Made by a program: the position numbers and the translations under genes. Below the pieces are notes generated by a model that saw nothing but the letters and a program-made list of their open reading frames with translations, searched no databases and was not told the DNA's origin. Positions 13,101-25,655 of a stretch of 64,000 nt of DNA are shown here, in pieces. Source of the DNA: Anseranas semipalmata. Taxonomy: Eukaryota > Chordata > Aves > Anseriformes > Anseranatidae. The DNA lies in contig VXAA01005665.1 in the NCBI GenBank assembly GCA_013399115.1, positions 1,278,179 through 1,342,178 of the forward strand, in the 5' to 3' direction. Each line of letters begins with the position of its first letter. Position 1 is the stretch's first letter.

Positions 13101-13929
13101 TCAACATCAGGAACGTAGCTCAGGCTACGATTAAATTGGGTTTGCCATCTTCAAATAGTGTGAGCACAATCGCCATTTAGTAAAAAAAACATGGCCCCAT
13201 TATTTCTTAATGTCTTGCTTAACAACTTTAAGATTAGCCCACGTCTCCCATGCTCCCAATAGGCAGCACTTAAGCAGTGAGTAATATTTCTGTCTGCCGT
13301 AGTCAAGTAATCCCAAATGTAAGTAATTTACAGGATGGCATTTGGGACTGTTACAAGAGACATATTGTAATATGTCACTGAAAATCAGCCTGCCTTTGCA
13401 CGTTTGATCAACAGCCAGATGGAGGCTTTTATCGCATTTATTTAATCTGAAATATACATAGTAATTACACTGGACCTCTGATTTTTTCAGTCCTTGTGGC
13501 TGTCTCAAGAGAAGGTAGGAAATGAATCTGTCAGTTGCAAACTAGTGTGGATGTGACCCCCGTGGTAGAATCCGGATGTATTGCAGCTAGCGGTGCTGAC
13601 AACAGAGAACACAAGTGCTGCTGGAAATGAATGCATGCTGCTGAGTTCAAAAAAATAGGCCCATAAACCAAAAACTGCGTAGCTTTATTTTTTTTATGAA
13701 TACAAAAAGCCTTTAGGAAAGCAAAGATCGACCTTATTCGCAGCAAATCCATTACCAATCAATGGCAGTAAGAGCAAACAGTCTCTTACTAATAGCTGGG
13801 TGGTATTTAACTTTAAGGCATCTGAAAACAACAAAGTCTTAATGTTCCCAGAGGAGAATTTGGTTAAGATATTGAATTCCATCAAGCATGTCATTATTAA
13901 ATGAGGAAAATATTGTTGTTTCCCTTAGT

Positions 13930-14118
13930 ACAGAGTTGGCATAAAGAATGGATAGCATTCAATTAAACCACAGGCAAAAATTCAAACAAATTCAAGGTAA
14001 TTTTGTTGCTTGGACAGAAACTTCACTAATGGATATTGCCATTGTCCCAAAGAATTTACATGGGATTTTATGCCCTAATTAAAATGACTATAAAGGATGC
14101 CTTAAATGTTAACAGGAG
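13930..14118. promoter_or_regulatory. Possible conserved non-coding element
   Basis: The stretch is non-coding, of balanced composition and free of simple repeats. It contains a TAATTA homeodomain-type core at 14076-14081, an ATTGTCC SOX-like site at 14041-14047, and other T/A-rich sites. Its texture resembles known vertebrate developmental enhancers. Conservation itself cannot be seen from one sequence, so this is inference only. Confidence 0.2.
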
Positions 14119-15650
14119 TACTTACCTTCCTATCAATAATTTACTCTTCTTTTCTGTTACTCTGTGCATTACAACAGACTGTCTCTGCTAATGTCTCTCA
14201 CATCTCTGTTTCTGAGATGAGCTGGGTCAGTCAACAGCTTCCTTTGGATCAGTTACCCTAACCGCAAGTATGCCTGGCTAATCTTCCAGAGATATATTGA
14301 CAGATAAAATATGCTATTAACTGCCAAAGAGGAAATTCTGTTACAATTACTCATACTGAGTAGTCCCACGACAGATTAAATTGCTCTTCAGCGTGAGTAA
14401 GGTGTCAGATTCTGGCTGTAAGTGGCTGGTTTACCGGGGTGTTTTGATGTCATTATAGGCTTATAATTATTCTAATCTGATTTGGTAAGGAAAAATTAGT
14501 ATGACAAGCATAGAGAATTCATTTGAACAATAGGTTTTCTTCCACCACAGAGTAAGTTTTAATTAGAGCTGTACTTCAGTTAAATTGAAGCTGCCCTTCT
14601 TGTTTTAAAACTCTCATGAACGGATTCAGTATGATGTATCTTGTGCAACTGTGAATCTGCTCATGACTCTGATTCTTACACAACCATGCATGTTCTCTGC
14701 TAGCTTTAAGTCTGCTTCTCTGTCTTCCTGGTGAGAAAGCCTTCTCCTCTCTAGCCTCTGCCATTGGGAACAGCTGCATCATCTCTATCTACAATTTACT
14801 GAACTTCTCTGTTTGTTTCGTATCATTCCTCGACTGAAAGGATATCTTCCTTGCCCTGCTTACCTGAGGTAGCATGTATTATTTGAGCTGTACAGTGTTA
14901 CCAGTTAGCCCTGAGAAGCAATCTGTGATGGAGTCTGTATAAAAGGCAGCATAAAAACAAGATGGCAAAAAAGTCACCATGGAAACATTTATGCTGCTTT
15001 CTAGTAGGCTTGAGCTACTGGGACTTCCTTAAGGTTAGCAGAACTACTTTCTTAAATGCTTTGAATGATTATCTTTTACCAATCTCACCATAGTTCGTGG
15101 TGTGTAGTTGTGGTGACGATGTGTTGCTTTCTCATGGTCAGCGAAAGATAAGACTGGACAAGACCAGGAGAGCGCCTGGACCCAGCCCCGCAGCAGCAAG
15201 AGGTGCCAGGGCTCAGAAGGCTCCGCTGAGCACCCACTCCGCACACCCCTTCCCACCACATGGGCATTTGCATGGGCAAACTTAAATCTGCAGGCAGTGA
15301 CCAAAAGCCACAGCCATAAGGTACAACAAGGAAGAGAGCAGGAGAGTTCATTGGCATCTCCAGTCTCTGTGTTATTTAGAGAATGGTTCATTATTTATAT
15401 GGATAATTAACTTCTGATGACAGGAAAAGGAGTTGTGCACATACACACACCTACTCCAGCTGGTGCCTGTCCTTTTTTGTTGATGAAGAAAACAGAAAAG
15501 AGCAGGGATCCTCCTGTATTTATTGATGGAAAGTCATCAGAGGAAAGATGACACTTACGAAATGCAGTTTTTCTCAGAAAATAGGAAGTCATGTATCTTT
15601 CACTTTCTAGGTAGGGTTGGCTTTTTCTTTTCTCTCTCCTTTGTTGTTGT

Positions 15651-15674
15651 TTTTTGTTTGTTTGTTTGTTTGTT
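15651..15674. repeat. (TTTG)n simple repeat
   Basis: TTG and TTTG units lie in a T-rich context and are followed by a short T run. Confidence 0.85.
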
Positions 15675-16023
15675 TTTTAAGTATATAGTAGGCTGCAGTT
15701 TCCAAACTTCAGTCTGCTCTGTTTTGTTTTCTGCACTGAGCATTCTGGAACTTCAGAAGAAGATGAAAATTAAAATGCTGGAAGCAGAGTTAAGCCATCA
15801 CCTGGCTGATGTGCTGCTGCCCACAGATGACTCACTCGGAGAGAGAGATTTAACAGGGAAATTTTACAGTCATCTGTGCCAGTTGTCTGTTTCCCTACAT
15901 CCTCCCACTTCAGTAGCCAGAAGTTATAGCTGGACAGGCTGCAAGTATTTTTTCAAACCCTGAATTGACTTCATTATCCTCTACAGAAAGTAGGATGAAG
16001 GCAAAAATTTGAAGATTTTAGTG

Positions 16024-16044
16024 TTTTTTTTTTTTTTTTTTTTT
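16024..16044. repeat. Poly(T) tract, 21 bases
   Basis: An uninterrupted T run in the intron. No retroposed sequence is recognisable next to it. Confidence 0.9.
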
Positions 16045-16350
16045 CTAAGAGAAAGTCTGAAGAAATTAATGAGTTTGTTGAAGGACAAAAATGTAATGTG
16101 GCCAGTAAGAGAAGCCTAGAAATCTGTTATGTGCTCTCATTAGAGGAACTGTTCCCTTCAGGAAACTGGAGCTTTTAAAGAAACATTAAGAAAAGAAGGA
16201 AAAAAAAAAAAAAGACCTTTAAAAAACTGTGTCAATGAAACAAAACACAAGACACAAAATCTGGAACGAGGCTCTAAGGACCCTGAAAAATATTGTTAAA
16301 CTTTTCATGTCCTAACCAGTGTAGATATGCAGCTCTCTTACTAGCATTGC

Positions 16351-16423
16351 AAAAAAAAAACCCAAAAAAACAAAAACAAAAAACAATCAATCAAACAAAC
16401 AAAAACACTACACAAAAAAAAAC
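16351..16423. repeat. A-rich low-complexity tract
   Basis: A runs broken by single C residues, with CAAT- and CAAA-type units; no function is apparent. Confidence 0.85.
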
Positions 16424-17310
16424 ATTTGCAAAGTAATAGATAGTATTTTTATTTACCTTGGATAAGGGCCACTTACTAACACATCAGAAGACATTTCTTT
16501 TTTTACCTCCACTGAAAGAAATCTCAGATTCATGAGAACATGAACTCTCAAAAGGAGACGTAGATTCAGCTGCTGAAACATTAGTGTGGGACTTTTATCC
16601 TTCTGGGATGTGGGCTCTTCTTAATAGGAATGTATATATAATTCAATGCTGTGAAAAAAACACTTAGAGGCAAAATGTGCCAAATGTGCTACTGCAGTAA
16701 TACAGGAAGAAAAGGCTATCAATTCTTTTGAAGGTTTACAAGTAAACTTTTTTTCTGCCTGTCTTCCCTATGGTTGATGATGCTCTCCTATTAAAATAGC
16801 AGTTTATATATGCTGTATATTAGCGCACTGTTTTGTTCTTCTTTGCTTCAGGCACTGAAGGAAAAAGAAGCCTGTCACATATTTTAAGTTCAGAATTGGT
16901 TAATAACAAAACACATTTTCAACAAATTTCACAACCAGCCCCCTTGGGCAGCTATTCTTTGCAATTTAAATGAAGGTTTAGAAACTTTCTTTTCCCCCTT
17001 AACAATACTTCCACAAGTTTCAAGTACATGTATTGTAGTGGGTAGTGGCATATTACAAAATGAGATTAAAAATACCTGTTTCAGCACTCCAGGCCAGGCA
17101 AGGGAAATTGAACTGTGTGGTGCCCAAATTAAGATGCTAAAATGGGTAAAATCTACTCACCAGCATTTATCACAGACAGCACCACTGCCACTATTCCTAA
17201 ATCAAATACCTTGTCAACTGTCAATCCAGTCCCCTCTCTTATCCATATTTGTGAGTGAATTCCTATCTTAGTCTTTTTTCCTGCTCAGGTTAGACAAATC
17301 GTTGAGGGAT

Positions 17311-17334
17311 TATGTATGTATGTATGTATGTATG
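17311..17334. repeat. (TATG)6 microsatellite
   Basis: Six perfect TATG units, a candidate polymorphic tetranucleotide locus. Confidence 0.95.
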
Positions 17335-18812
17335 CATTTATTTACTTATTTTCCCCAAAGCTTGCATTTGTGGAACGATCAAAAATTATATGGACCTTAT
17401 GTTTGAAACTGGTGAATGATATTAGCCTAAATACATTCTAAAAATGCAAGTTTGTTCTATAAGCTGCAGAAAGAGATACTGTCTAGTTTCTTATGAGATT
17501 GTGCCTCATGGTTGACTGACTTTTAAACGGAATTATCCAAATGCTGCAGTGTGAGCTGACCCGTTATGAGACAAGAAGGAAGAGAAGCAGGGAGGGTAGG
17601 TATGGGGGGAAGTAGGAAAAGGTGATGTGAGAAGGGCTGAGATGTTACAAATGCCTCCTAACCATGTGAAAAGTTTCAAAAGGTATCTGTTCTTATTAGA
17701 TGCCAAAGAACTCACAATGGAGAGAAACCTTTATTGATTAATTGATTCTTGGGCACAGATTTTGGGTGAAGCTTTTGTCTCCGTTACGGTTTTTCTAAAG
17801 GCATCCTTCCAGTAGGTTCTCTGATATCTAATGATGTTGGAGGTCCTGCAGCAGTCCTTTCAGGACAGTTACAGGAAAACGATGATCTTGAGATCTATAC
17901 TGTCTCTTAAAATTAGTTGTAATTGATCCATCGTTCTTAAGTAAGTAATTTGAAGAGAATGAAAGAGCGTGATCACAGAAGCTCTCTCTCCTTAGGAAAC
18001 CAAGATGAAAAACAGAGAAATTTCAATGGGGAATATTTCTAATTTAACTTATATTTACTGGCGAGCTTCACATAACCCAAAAGGAAGAGGCAGAGTTCCC
18101 TGTCCATTACTTGCTTCCAGTAGTTTTTGCGTTACATTGTCCTCTTGCTAAGGCACTTAAAAATACTTGCACGTTTAGATGTGGTTCCTTGCTAGATTTT
18201 CTTCAGAAGCTTTCACTGGCTTCTACCACACATTCTCACCCTGCCCTCATCTGCAACAATTCAGCAACTCTTCAAATAGGGCAGAGCATTGTTTTTGTGC
18301 TTTTTGGGTCTCCCCATCCCCAAATACACATTGCTTTACTGATCTGATTTTCAGCCAGGCCCTTCAAACAATGGCTTTGTCCAAAGCATGAAGGCTTTGC
18401 AAATTGTACTGGGGGTGATAACAAGCCCCTGAAGCTGGGGAAAGAAGCAGAAATCACTTGAAGAGATTTTGCTGCCACATAACTTGTGACATGGTGCCAT
18501 ACCCCAGGATCTTTTGCTGGAACAGTTCTATTTTGCCTAACTAATGGATTATTCATGAAATTAGTAAAACTAACTGTAGGCTGTTGGTTTCAGCACTTGT
18601 CTGAGAAATTGGACATCCCTGTTCTTTTCCCAGCCTTAAAGAACAGTAATTTACAAATAATATGTCTGCTTAATACATCTTCATTTTGTGAATACTGTTT
18701 AAGCTCCAGAGCAAATTAGGGCCTTTATTTCCAATTTTTATTTTAGTAGAAATGGTCAATACAAATGATTATTTTGGATCCCTGAAACCTAGGTATGTCA
18801 TGCTCAAAGTAA

Positions 18813-18843
18813 TTTTAGTTCAACAAACTTTTTTAGTTCAACA
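18813..18843. repeat. 13-bp direct repeat, spacing 18
   Basis: TTTTAGTTCAACA occurs at 18813-18825 and 18831-18843. Confidence 0.9.
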
Positions 18844-21800
18844 GCAGAGCCAAAAATACACAAAAATAAAGTTTTACAGTAAAGGGAACTACTTGAGCAT
18901 ATTACCCAAAATATGCCACCATTTCAGCATTCATAAATGTGCTTGTTCTCCCATTGCTCAGGAAAGGGTTATCTGACCCTTTCCTGCAGCCTGCTCAGTC
19001 AGGTCAACTATGCATAAATAAGAAGGAAACTTATGCAGGAAGAAAATGAAATTAGATGAATAATTACCATATACTTTATGCAAAAGCATGAAAAAGTGTT
19101 TCAACATTCCTCTGCTTAACTAATGTGTGAAATCACATAAAAATATTTTACACTGAAACTTAGTCATCAGGTCAGAAAATGCTGTTATCTACTTACTTAA
19201 TGGGTGTAAGGTTTATCTGATGTTTCACTCCTTAATGAATGATCCATTGTTTTCCTCTAACTCATTTTAAGTATGTTATCTCTGTAAATCTGTGAACAAA
19301 CATTAAATCCCAGAAGCTGAAAACAGATGCAGTTTCATAGCATCAGCAATCAGTATTTCAAAGGTACTTCCTAAATTTAGGACAGAAACAAACAAAAAAG
19401 AATTATGAGCTTTTCTGTTACTTTCTTGTTATAAAATTTCCATAGTCCCATCAAAGAGTAAAATAAACAGAAAAAGAACTGATCTTTGAAGATCTAGTCT
19501 GATTAAGAAATTTGAACTTCATTGTCTCAGGCCATGAGTACTGTAGCTGGCTGCGCTTATGCAGTAAAAAACAGTCTATATTTTAAAAAGGAACAGACTT
19601 TTTTTTTTTTTTTTCCTGGAAACAGCTGGATTATAAGTATTTATTGCATAATTGCATAATTAAGATCTCATTTACTGGATGCTGGATGTATGTGTGTGCC
19701 AGGCTAAGATTTACCAGGTAAAGCTCATGAAGCTTATAAAGGAAATCTAAAAATAACCTGAATAATGTTCAGTTTTTTGGAAAGCAAACTTTGGAGTGGT
19801 CAGCACCCAAATAAACACTTAACACTTTCACCAACACCAATGGTAGTTGGTAATAAAAATGCCCAGAGCGCTTCGATAATTGTATTTGGTCACTGTATAA
19901 ATACCTAAAATACAAAATGGCATGTTTTCCAAACCCCTGTATTTCTGTCTTTCAGATACTGTTCAGGCACATTTTGATATAGTAATTATTTATGAGATGG
20001 TAGATAGCCCCAGATCTATAATTCACTCATGGGGCTTAGGTCATTTCATGAATGGCAAATGTATAGTGCATTACTCTGTAGGCATAATGTAGAGCATATT
20101 TATATTTAATGTTAACATTATTTTTCTATGAGGAGAATATTTCTATGAGGAGCACTTCCTGTTCATGGTATGGTTTATGTTGTACAGGTTTTCATTTTGC
20201 TATGAAAGAATGTTTGTTTCCCAAGAAAATGTTGGCCACTTTTGAGGATCTTTCTTTATTTCCTTTGATTCCATCCATTCCTTCCTTTCATTTTTTCTTT
20301 TTAACAAATAATTTTTTCAGTGGCAATACTGGAAATAGGTCATGTACAATTTATTTGTGGACAAATTTGTGTGACAATATTTATCAATATAATCTTGCTT
20401 TCTTACCAAGGTTAAGAGATTTTACCAGAAATACAATACTATCTTTGCATTCCAGTGAAAAGATAAAATTAATTTTAAAGTTAAAAATGTCAACCTATAG
20501 AAACAGTGGAATCTCATTAATCTTCATTAATACATTGAGAACCATACATTTATGCTATCTTGGGGTAACTTCAGATAGTCCATTGCATTGGGTATGTCAG
20601 AGGAGTGAGGACCTATATATATGAAGGATGAAATCCTGAGCATGAAAGCACAGAGGCATATTCATCTCAGTGTACCGTGAGCATTTTTATCTGTAATGTT
20701 TATTAAAGCTCACAGAAGAGAGATGTATGAATCTGGGTATTGAGCTTGTACACTGCAATCAGCTTTTCAAAAAATGCCTCTAGATAAAGTGCTCTGGATT
20801 GTACTCTGCATCAGGAAGTATATTATCCCTCAAAATACCTCCTTTCATTCTTTAATTTTACTGCTAGTATATTAAGAAGTATATAAGTGTGTTAGTGGGA
20901 ATACAAGTTCATACTGTTCCTGGCCAGGTGCTGGGGAAGAGCATCTCCTGCAGGTTGCAAGAAGCACCTGGGGACATTGCTGCTCCTGAGTGCCCCAGTT
21001 GGTGCTGCCTTTTTGCCGCAGGGAGCAGGTTTACAGCAACTTTGCCACAGGCACCGCAGAAGGAGGAATTTGCTAGATGGCTCAAGCAGGCTGACAGTTC
21101 TGCAGCAAGCTGTCACCTTCCATTTTCTCCAGTGAGTGATCACCTCCTCTTACTCACCATGGATAGCAGAGCCTCTGCAAGGCTTGGGGAAGGATGGCTG
21201 TGGGCTCCAAGCTGTGGCTTTGGGGTGACGAGACTTCAGCCCTCTTGCTTCTCCCCACAAGGCTGCTGGTGTACAGAGCTTGGGTCATTTTTGGTCACCA
21301 AAATAGAGCCAATGGCCTTTCAAACTGATCTTCCATACTCGGCATAGTGAACCAACAGTAGCCCCATACCAAGAGGTTCATGGGGACAGAGGAGGGGGCA
21401 GGCATAGCTGGCTTTATAAGGTGTTTCTAGCTTTCTTGAGGCCCCTAACTAGTTTGCTATCATGTCCGCAGAAGTGCTGTGGCCATTTTCCCCAAAGTCC
21501 TCTTAGCAGCCAGAAGAGAAACAGCTAGGAGTTCTGAAGCCAGCAATAAGTGAAGAAGCCATGCCTCATGGGTTCAGTGACCGTGAAGAGAAGAACAGTA
21601 TCTATAACCATGGACCATACTGTTCTGTGCTCCAGCAAACCTAAAAGTGTAGCTTCATTATGCCTGACAGTTTACAAAAGGATGGGAAAGCATGCTTCTT
21701 TCTTTTCATCTATATAATGCTATATTTATATACATTTGTGTGTATGTAGGTATATCTGTACATCTCACCATAATACAGTGATTCTGGTCAGCAGAATGTA

Positions 21801-22994
21801 ATTATGGTATTACAGAATCACACTTCCTAGGCATTATCAGAGGCCTTTTAATCATCTATACAGGGTTGCCCTCTTTTCTGTGTAAGTATTTTTCCTGCCT
21901 TTCTGTTTTGCAAAACAAAGTTGTTTGCAAACTATTTGTAGAATATAAATGGCTCCTACAAGAGAGATGCCCTTGAAGCAGTGTGTGTAGACTGACGGCA
22001 ACATAGAGAACACGCTAATAGCATCTTGAAAGAATTACTAGTACTTTGTAGCAGAGGCATTTTCATTAAAATAGGAATCTTAACACGATCCTTCGATTGA
22101 GTTTTTTCTTTCTTTTGCATATTTCAGATGAATCAACAGTCAAAGTTTGCTGGTTCATTGTTCAAAAGCTCCAGAGAATTACTCACCCCTAAGTAGTGTC
22201 ATTTCTCCATGATTGCCTCTTTGCAACTTTTGTAAAGCACCAGCCAACAGAACAGACAAATGACCAGCACAGAAAGCTTGAATCTGACAGTATTTGTAGT
22301 AGCACCCTGCCTGGAATTAGTAAAATTAACCTGCTAATACACTGTTGTATATATTGCAGCTCGTTCAGTTTGGGCATTAATTGAGTATTCACAGTAAATT
22401 CTCAAACTGAGGCTTGAGAGTGAATGATGATCTTTCAGGTTGCCTGATACCTTTATCTGACCAAATTCGTGCAGACTCAGCCATGTGCAGAGGAACTTGG
22501 CAAGGCTGCACTTTATCTGCCTTTTTATTTCTGGTGCAATAGGATAGGAAAGAGAGGAAGAGAATATATAAGGGTTCCCCACTGAGAATCAGGTCTATAA
22601 ATTATGTATTATGCAGACACTGTTCTGCTGATGCTATCTGATCCCCAATTCTCAGCTCCTTGTTTTTCCTTCTATAAATAGCTGTGGCCAGGTTTTCAGT
22701 TGTAAAATGACGAGGACAAAACCAAAAACCTTTCCCATTTAATAACCTCTGCCAAAGAAGAAGAAGGTAATATTTTTCATAACTGTGATGTCCTCAGGGC
22801 TTTAACAATCTGGGAATACAAGCAGCACTATGTCGTTGATAAGATACTGGTAGTAAAAGTGGGAATAACTATGCTGAATATTAAACAGGGAAATGCCCTA
22901 TTTTCAGGATGATCAGTATAAAACTTGGTATTGTGAATTTTCCTGTCAGTTTTTGTCTGTGTAGGACCACTTTTGGTTTTTGTTTCTCCCTCAG

Positions 22995-23120
22995 ATCCAA
23001 ATGCTTTGGCTGGACAGACCGGACCTGACCACGCTCTTATAGGAGGAATAGTGGCTGTAGTTGTCTTTGTAACGCTATGTTCTATAATTCTCCTTGGTCG
23101 ATACCTGGCAAGACATAAAG
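22995..23120 (+). CDS. CADM2: CADM2 transmembrane exon (partial CDS)
   Basis: CADM2 is a neuronal immunoglobulin-superfamily adhesion protein acting at synapses and axons. This exon adds 126 bp. With the first base of its opening codon supplied by the upstream exon, it encodes 42 residues: a short extracellular stalk starting [18 protein letters not shown], a single hydrophobic helix ([17 protein letters not shown], about residues 19-35 of the exon) and the basic stop-transfer segment RYLARHK. The acceptor is a pyrimidine-rich run ending TCAG. The donor at 23121 is GTAGGA after AAAG. The exon is phase 1 at both ends, so it can be spliced in or skipped without shifting frame. CADM1, CADM3 and CADM4 share the general layout, but the stalk motif and the tail in the next exon point to CADM2. 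The Ig domains and signal peptide lie outside the window. Confidence 0.95.
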
Positions 23121-24635
23121 GTAGGATAGAATTAGTGGAACTTCAGTCCCTTTTGGAAGCAAGGCATGATTTCACCTGGGAATGCTGTTCCCTTTCACCT
23201 TCCCCACCTGCTGAATGATTTGGATGAGCAAGTTCAGTTCACGCTCCTGTCATGAATGAAGTCCCTGAATTTTTACCCAGTTTTTCAGTGGACTAAGGCA
23301 AAAGATATCTAGTTACATGCCCATATCATGAGTCAGTGATTTAGAGAGACTGAGAGATAAGATTGCCCCTTGGTTTTAGCCCTGAGTTCTAGACACTTGA
23401 TTACACAAACTCATAATTTTAACTAGTGTATCAACTCAGCAGCATATACCAAACAAGATTTTTCTTGTGCTGATGATTTAAATATGCATTTAAAAGATAA
23501 TTTTAAATACTGATTGTGAGTTTTCAGATCAGTGACTCTTCTACTAATGGTCCCACCAGAATAAGGGTTTCATTCCTGGGTCAAGCTTTACTTTAGTCAG
23601 AGATTTCACCTTAAGAATTCTGTTCCCTTCGTTGTGAATCTCCGCCACCATCAGAGATAAGAGGGATGGAATGACACTGACTTCTGACTGAGCTATGATC
23701 CCATTTTGACCTAGTTAATTCCAAAATCATTTTGTGAGATTTAACCTCTGAATGGCTTGCAGAGCAGTTGTTAAAACTCAGTTGATTCCCTTATCCCCAC
23801 CAAAAAAAAAAAAAACATGAAGAAAGGATTAGTGTTGGTATTAACTCATTAAATCTCATTTTAGGTAGGATAATCATATGGCTAGTAGACATAAGCTGAT
23901 AAAAATACCATTTTAATTTGATTGGACTGTGCAGGGGAAAAACAAGCTGGTGAAAATGTGTCTCTTGTTTTATTTTTCTGAATGAAAGTATATGCATCTT
24001 ATGCCAATATAAATAATACTTTTCACAAAGGAAAAGGCGGTTGTTGTGCATGATTCTTTTTATTCATATCCTGAGCATAAAGATGTCTGTGATAGTATGA
24101 GTGTGTTTAGTTAATGAAACTACATCAGTCTTGTAATTCTTGGAAATGACCGCGATATAATTTGGTAAAATTAAAGCATAGATAAGATCATGCAAAATAG
24201 AATTACAAAATTAATCAGTGTCTGTTATTAAAAAAAAAAAAAAAGCATTTATGAATATCTAAATCTCCAAGGTTGGTTTGATTTTTATGGGTAGCCATTC
24301 CATGAAATCACCAAGATTTTATCACTTATTGTATAATTGCAAAATATATTGCATATTACTGCAGTTAGAAAAAGTGGACTTTTCTTAAGATATGTCCTTA
24401 ATTTACTGTGGATATATATGAATTTGTGTATGTGGATTACCAGTGTTAATACTTTAAATATTTCTTAGACAAATTAGGAAGTTGAGCATACCAGTATTAT
24501 TCACACTAAAAAATGTGTAAAAATATTTGTCTGTTTGTAAAGCAATTGGAGGATTGTTAGAAATGTGCTTCCTATAATACAATGTAAAGCTAAAAAAAAA
24601 CTAATTTTTTTTTTCTGTTGTGCTGATTCCTATAG
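23121..24635 (+). other. CADM2: CADM2 last intron (1,515 bp)
   Basis: A phase-1 intron running from the donor GTAGGA at 23121 to the acceptor CCTATAG at 24629-24635, which follows a long T tract (24604-24614). It is unusually short for a gene known for giant introns. It holds poly(A) runs at 23802-23815 and 24230-24244 and no recognisable exon. The upstream reading frame stays open into the intron for about 33 codons, to a TGA at 23216-23218. Confidence 0.93.
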
Positions 24636-24754
24636 GAACATATTTAACAAATGAAGCGAAAGGAGCTGAAGATGCACCTGATGCCGACACAGCCATTATC
24701 AATGCAGAAGGCAGCCAAGTCAATGCAGAGGAGAAAAAAGAGTATTTCATTTAG
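24636..24754 (+). CDS. CADM2: CADM2 final coding exon: cytoplasmic tail
   Basis: This exon completes a split Gly codon and encodes the last 39 residues, stopping at TAG (24752-24754). It begins [13 protein letters not shown], the juxtamembrane motif that in SynCAM/nectin-like proteins binds FERM-domain partners of the band 4.1 family. An acidic stretch ([19 protein letters not shown]) follows, and the exon ends in KKEYFI. The terminal EYFI is a class II PDZ ligand; in this family it recruits MAGUK scaffolds such as CASK and syntenin. All key elements are intact with no frame break, so the gene appears functional here. Identification rests on the tail sequence, which is nearly invariant among vertebrates as I recall it. 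The flanking acceptor and the phase match with the previous exon support the structure. Confidence 0.96.
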
Positions 24755-25623
24755 ATGCAGAGCTAGAATCTTGGAGTTTTACTTATCAGGCTGACTGCTG
24801 GAGAAAACTGGCTATCATTTTTCAGAATTCATTTCTGCCATCTTCTGCTATCTTTATTAACTCGCATACCTGCTATAAGTAGCCAGTTTATGCCAACAAT
24901 CAGCTGCTGACATCCTCGTTCTATAATTACAGTATCATGCATAAAGCAGGACATTTCTTACTGCCTAAAATTCATATCCACTGCTCTCTTAACATACAGT
25001 GCTTGAATATACAGCCTTAACAATGTTAATCATCATCTTAATCCAAGTTTTCTACATTTTTAAATGTTATACAGCTTTCTTTTTCAGTTTTCTTTTACCA
25101 TGGTCCCTACTAGTATATCATAGAACAATATTCATAACAAATACTGTTAGGTAAGGACCTAATTTACTTACGTAAGAAGTTAAGTCTAAGATTAGAGGTT
25201 TACAAAGAATGTTTTATACATGTCAAAGAGCAACTTGTTTTTGCGACATATGCCCTAGGAAATACAAACAGAAGTCTTTGTAGAATAGTTTCTTGTATGC
25301 TTGGATTTGGTGGAAAAAAACTGTCCACTGAATGTTTTGTTTTGTTTTGCTTTGTTTTGTTATGTTTTAAATGGTACCTTGACAACAGTGCCATGTTTCA
25401 GTGGTAAAAACATGCTGAATAGCTATACAGATTCTGCAAAGTTAGATAATAGTGCTTCATTTGAAACAAATTTGTCCTGCCCTTCTACTGCTTTTTGGAA
25501 TCACAAAGATTAGAGGTTTTTTGAGTAATTTTTGTTTTTATAATTTATTTGCTTCACATGGACTCACCTGCCTACTCAAATTTGAAGTGTTCATGGGGCA
25601 CGACTGCAAGACATTTTAGTATC

Positions 25624-25631
25624 TGTATATA
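25624..25631 (+). promoter_or_regulatory. Pumilio-type element UGUAUAUA
   Basis: An exact match to the Pumilio consensus UGUANAUA, 9 bases upstream of the first AATAAA. Pumilio proteins repress or destabilise neuronal mRNAs by binding 3' UTRs. An 8-mer match in AT-rich DNA can also occur by chance. Confidence 0.4.
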
Positions 25632-25639
25632 GTGCATAT

Positions 25640-25655
25640 AATAAATTCAATTAAA
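25640..25655 (+). promoter_or_regulatory. Tandem poly(A) signals AATAAA / ATTAAA
   Basis: AATAAA at 25640-25645 and ATTAAA at 25650-25655 lie about 0.9 kb after the CADM2 stop. Two signals in tandem followed by T-rich sequence make this the best candidate for a proximal cleavage site. Confidence 0.55.

Larger units (their letters stand above)
9546..22974. other. Intronic sequence with no gene recognised
   Basis: The interval is AT-rich, with local GC-richer patches at about 11150-11340, 15140-15320 and 20930-21300 that are not CpG islands and encode nothing I recognise. The 152-codon frame at 20889-21347 covers the third patch and has no known domain. Simple repeats and a possible conserved block near 14 kb are listed separately. 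Confidence 0.6.
1..22994 (+). other. CADM2: CADM2 intron upstream of the transmembrane exon
   Basis: This is non-coding DNA ending in a good splice acceptor: a T-rich stretch, then TTTCTCCCTCAG at 22983-22994. The intron is phase 1, because the first base of the Asp codon that opens the next exon must come from the exon upstream. CADM2 introns are typically tens to hundreds of kilobases in vertebrates, so an intron filling 23 kb is expected. I looked for the third Ig domain and the Ser/Thr-rich stalk exons on the + strand and did not recognise them, so they should lie further upstream. The intron contains two CR1 fragments and simple repeats, listed separately. Short exons without a distinctive translation could have been missed. 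Confidence 0.75.

Noticed and set aside
20109..20624. 171-codon + frame
   Set aside because: AT-rich, biased to Phe/Leu/Ser/Ile, starting from a non-ATG codon; typical of a chance frame.
20889..21347. 152-codon + frame in a GC-rich patch
   Set aside because: It contains no recognised domain, and a minus-strand frame overlaps it at 20892-21143. It lies inside the CADM2 intron with no splice evidence.
22681..22740. Short MIR-like words (TTTTCAGTTGTAAAATGACG)
   Set aside because: Only about 25 bases resemble MIR and the rest of the consensus order is absent.
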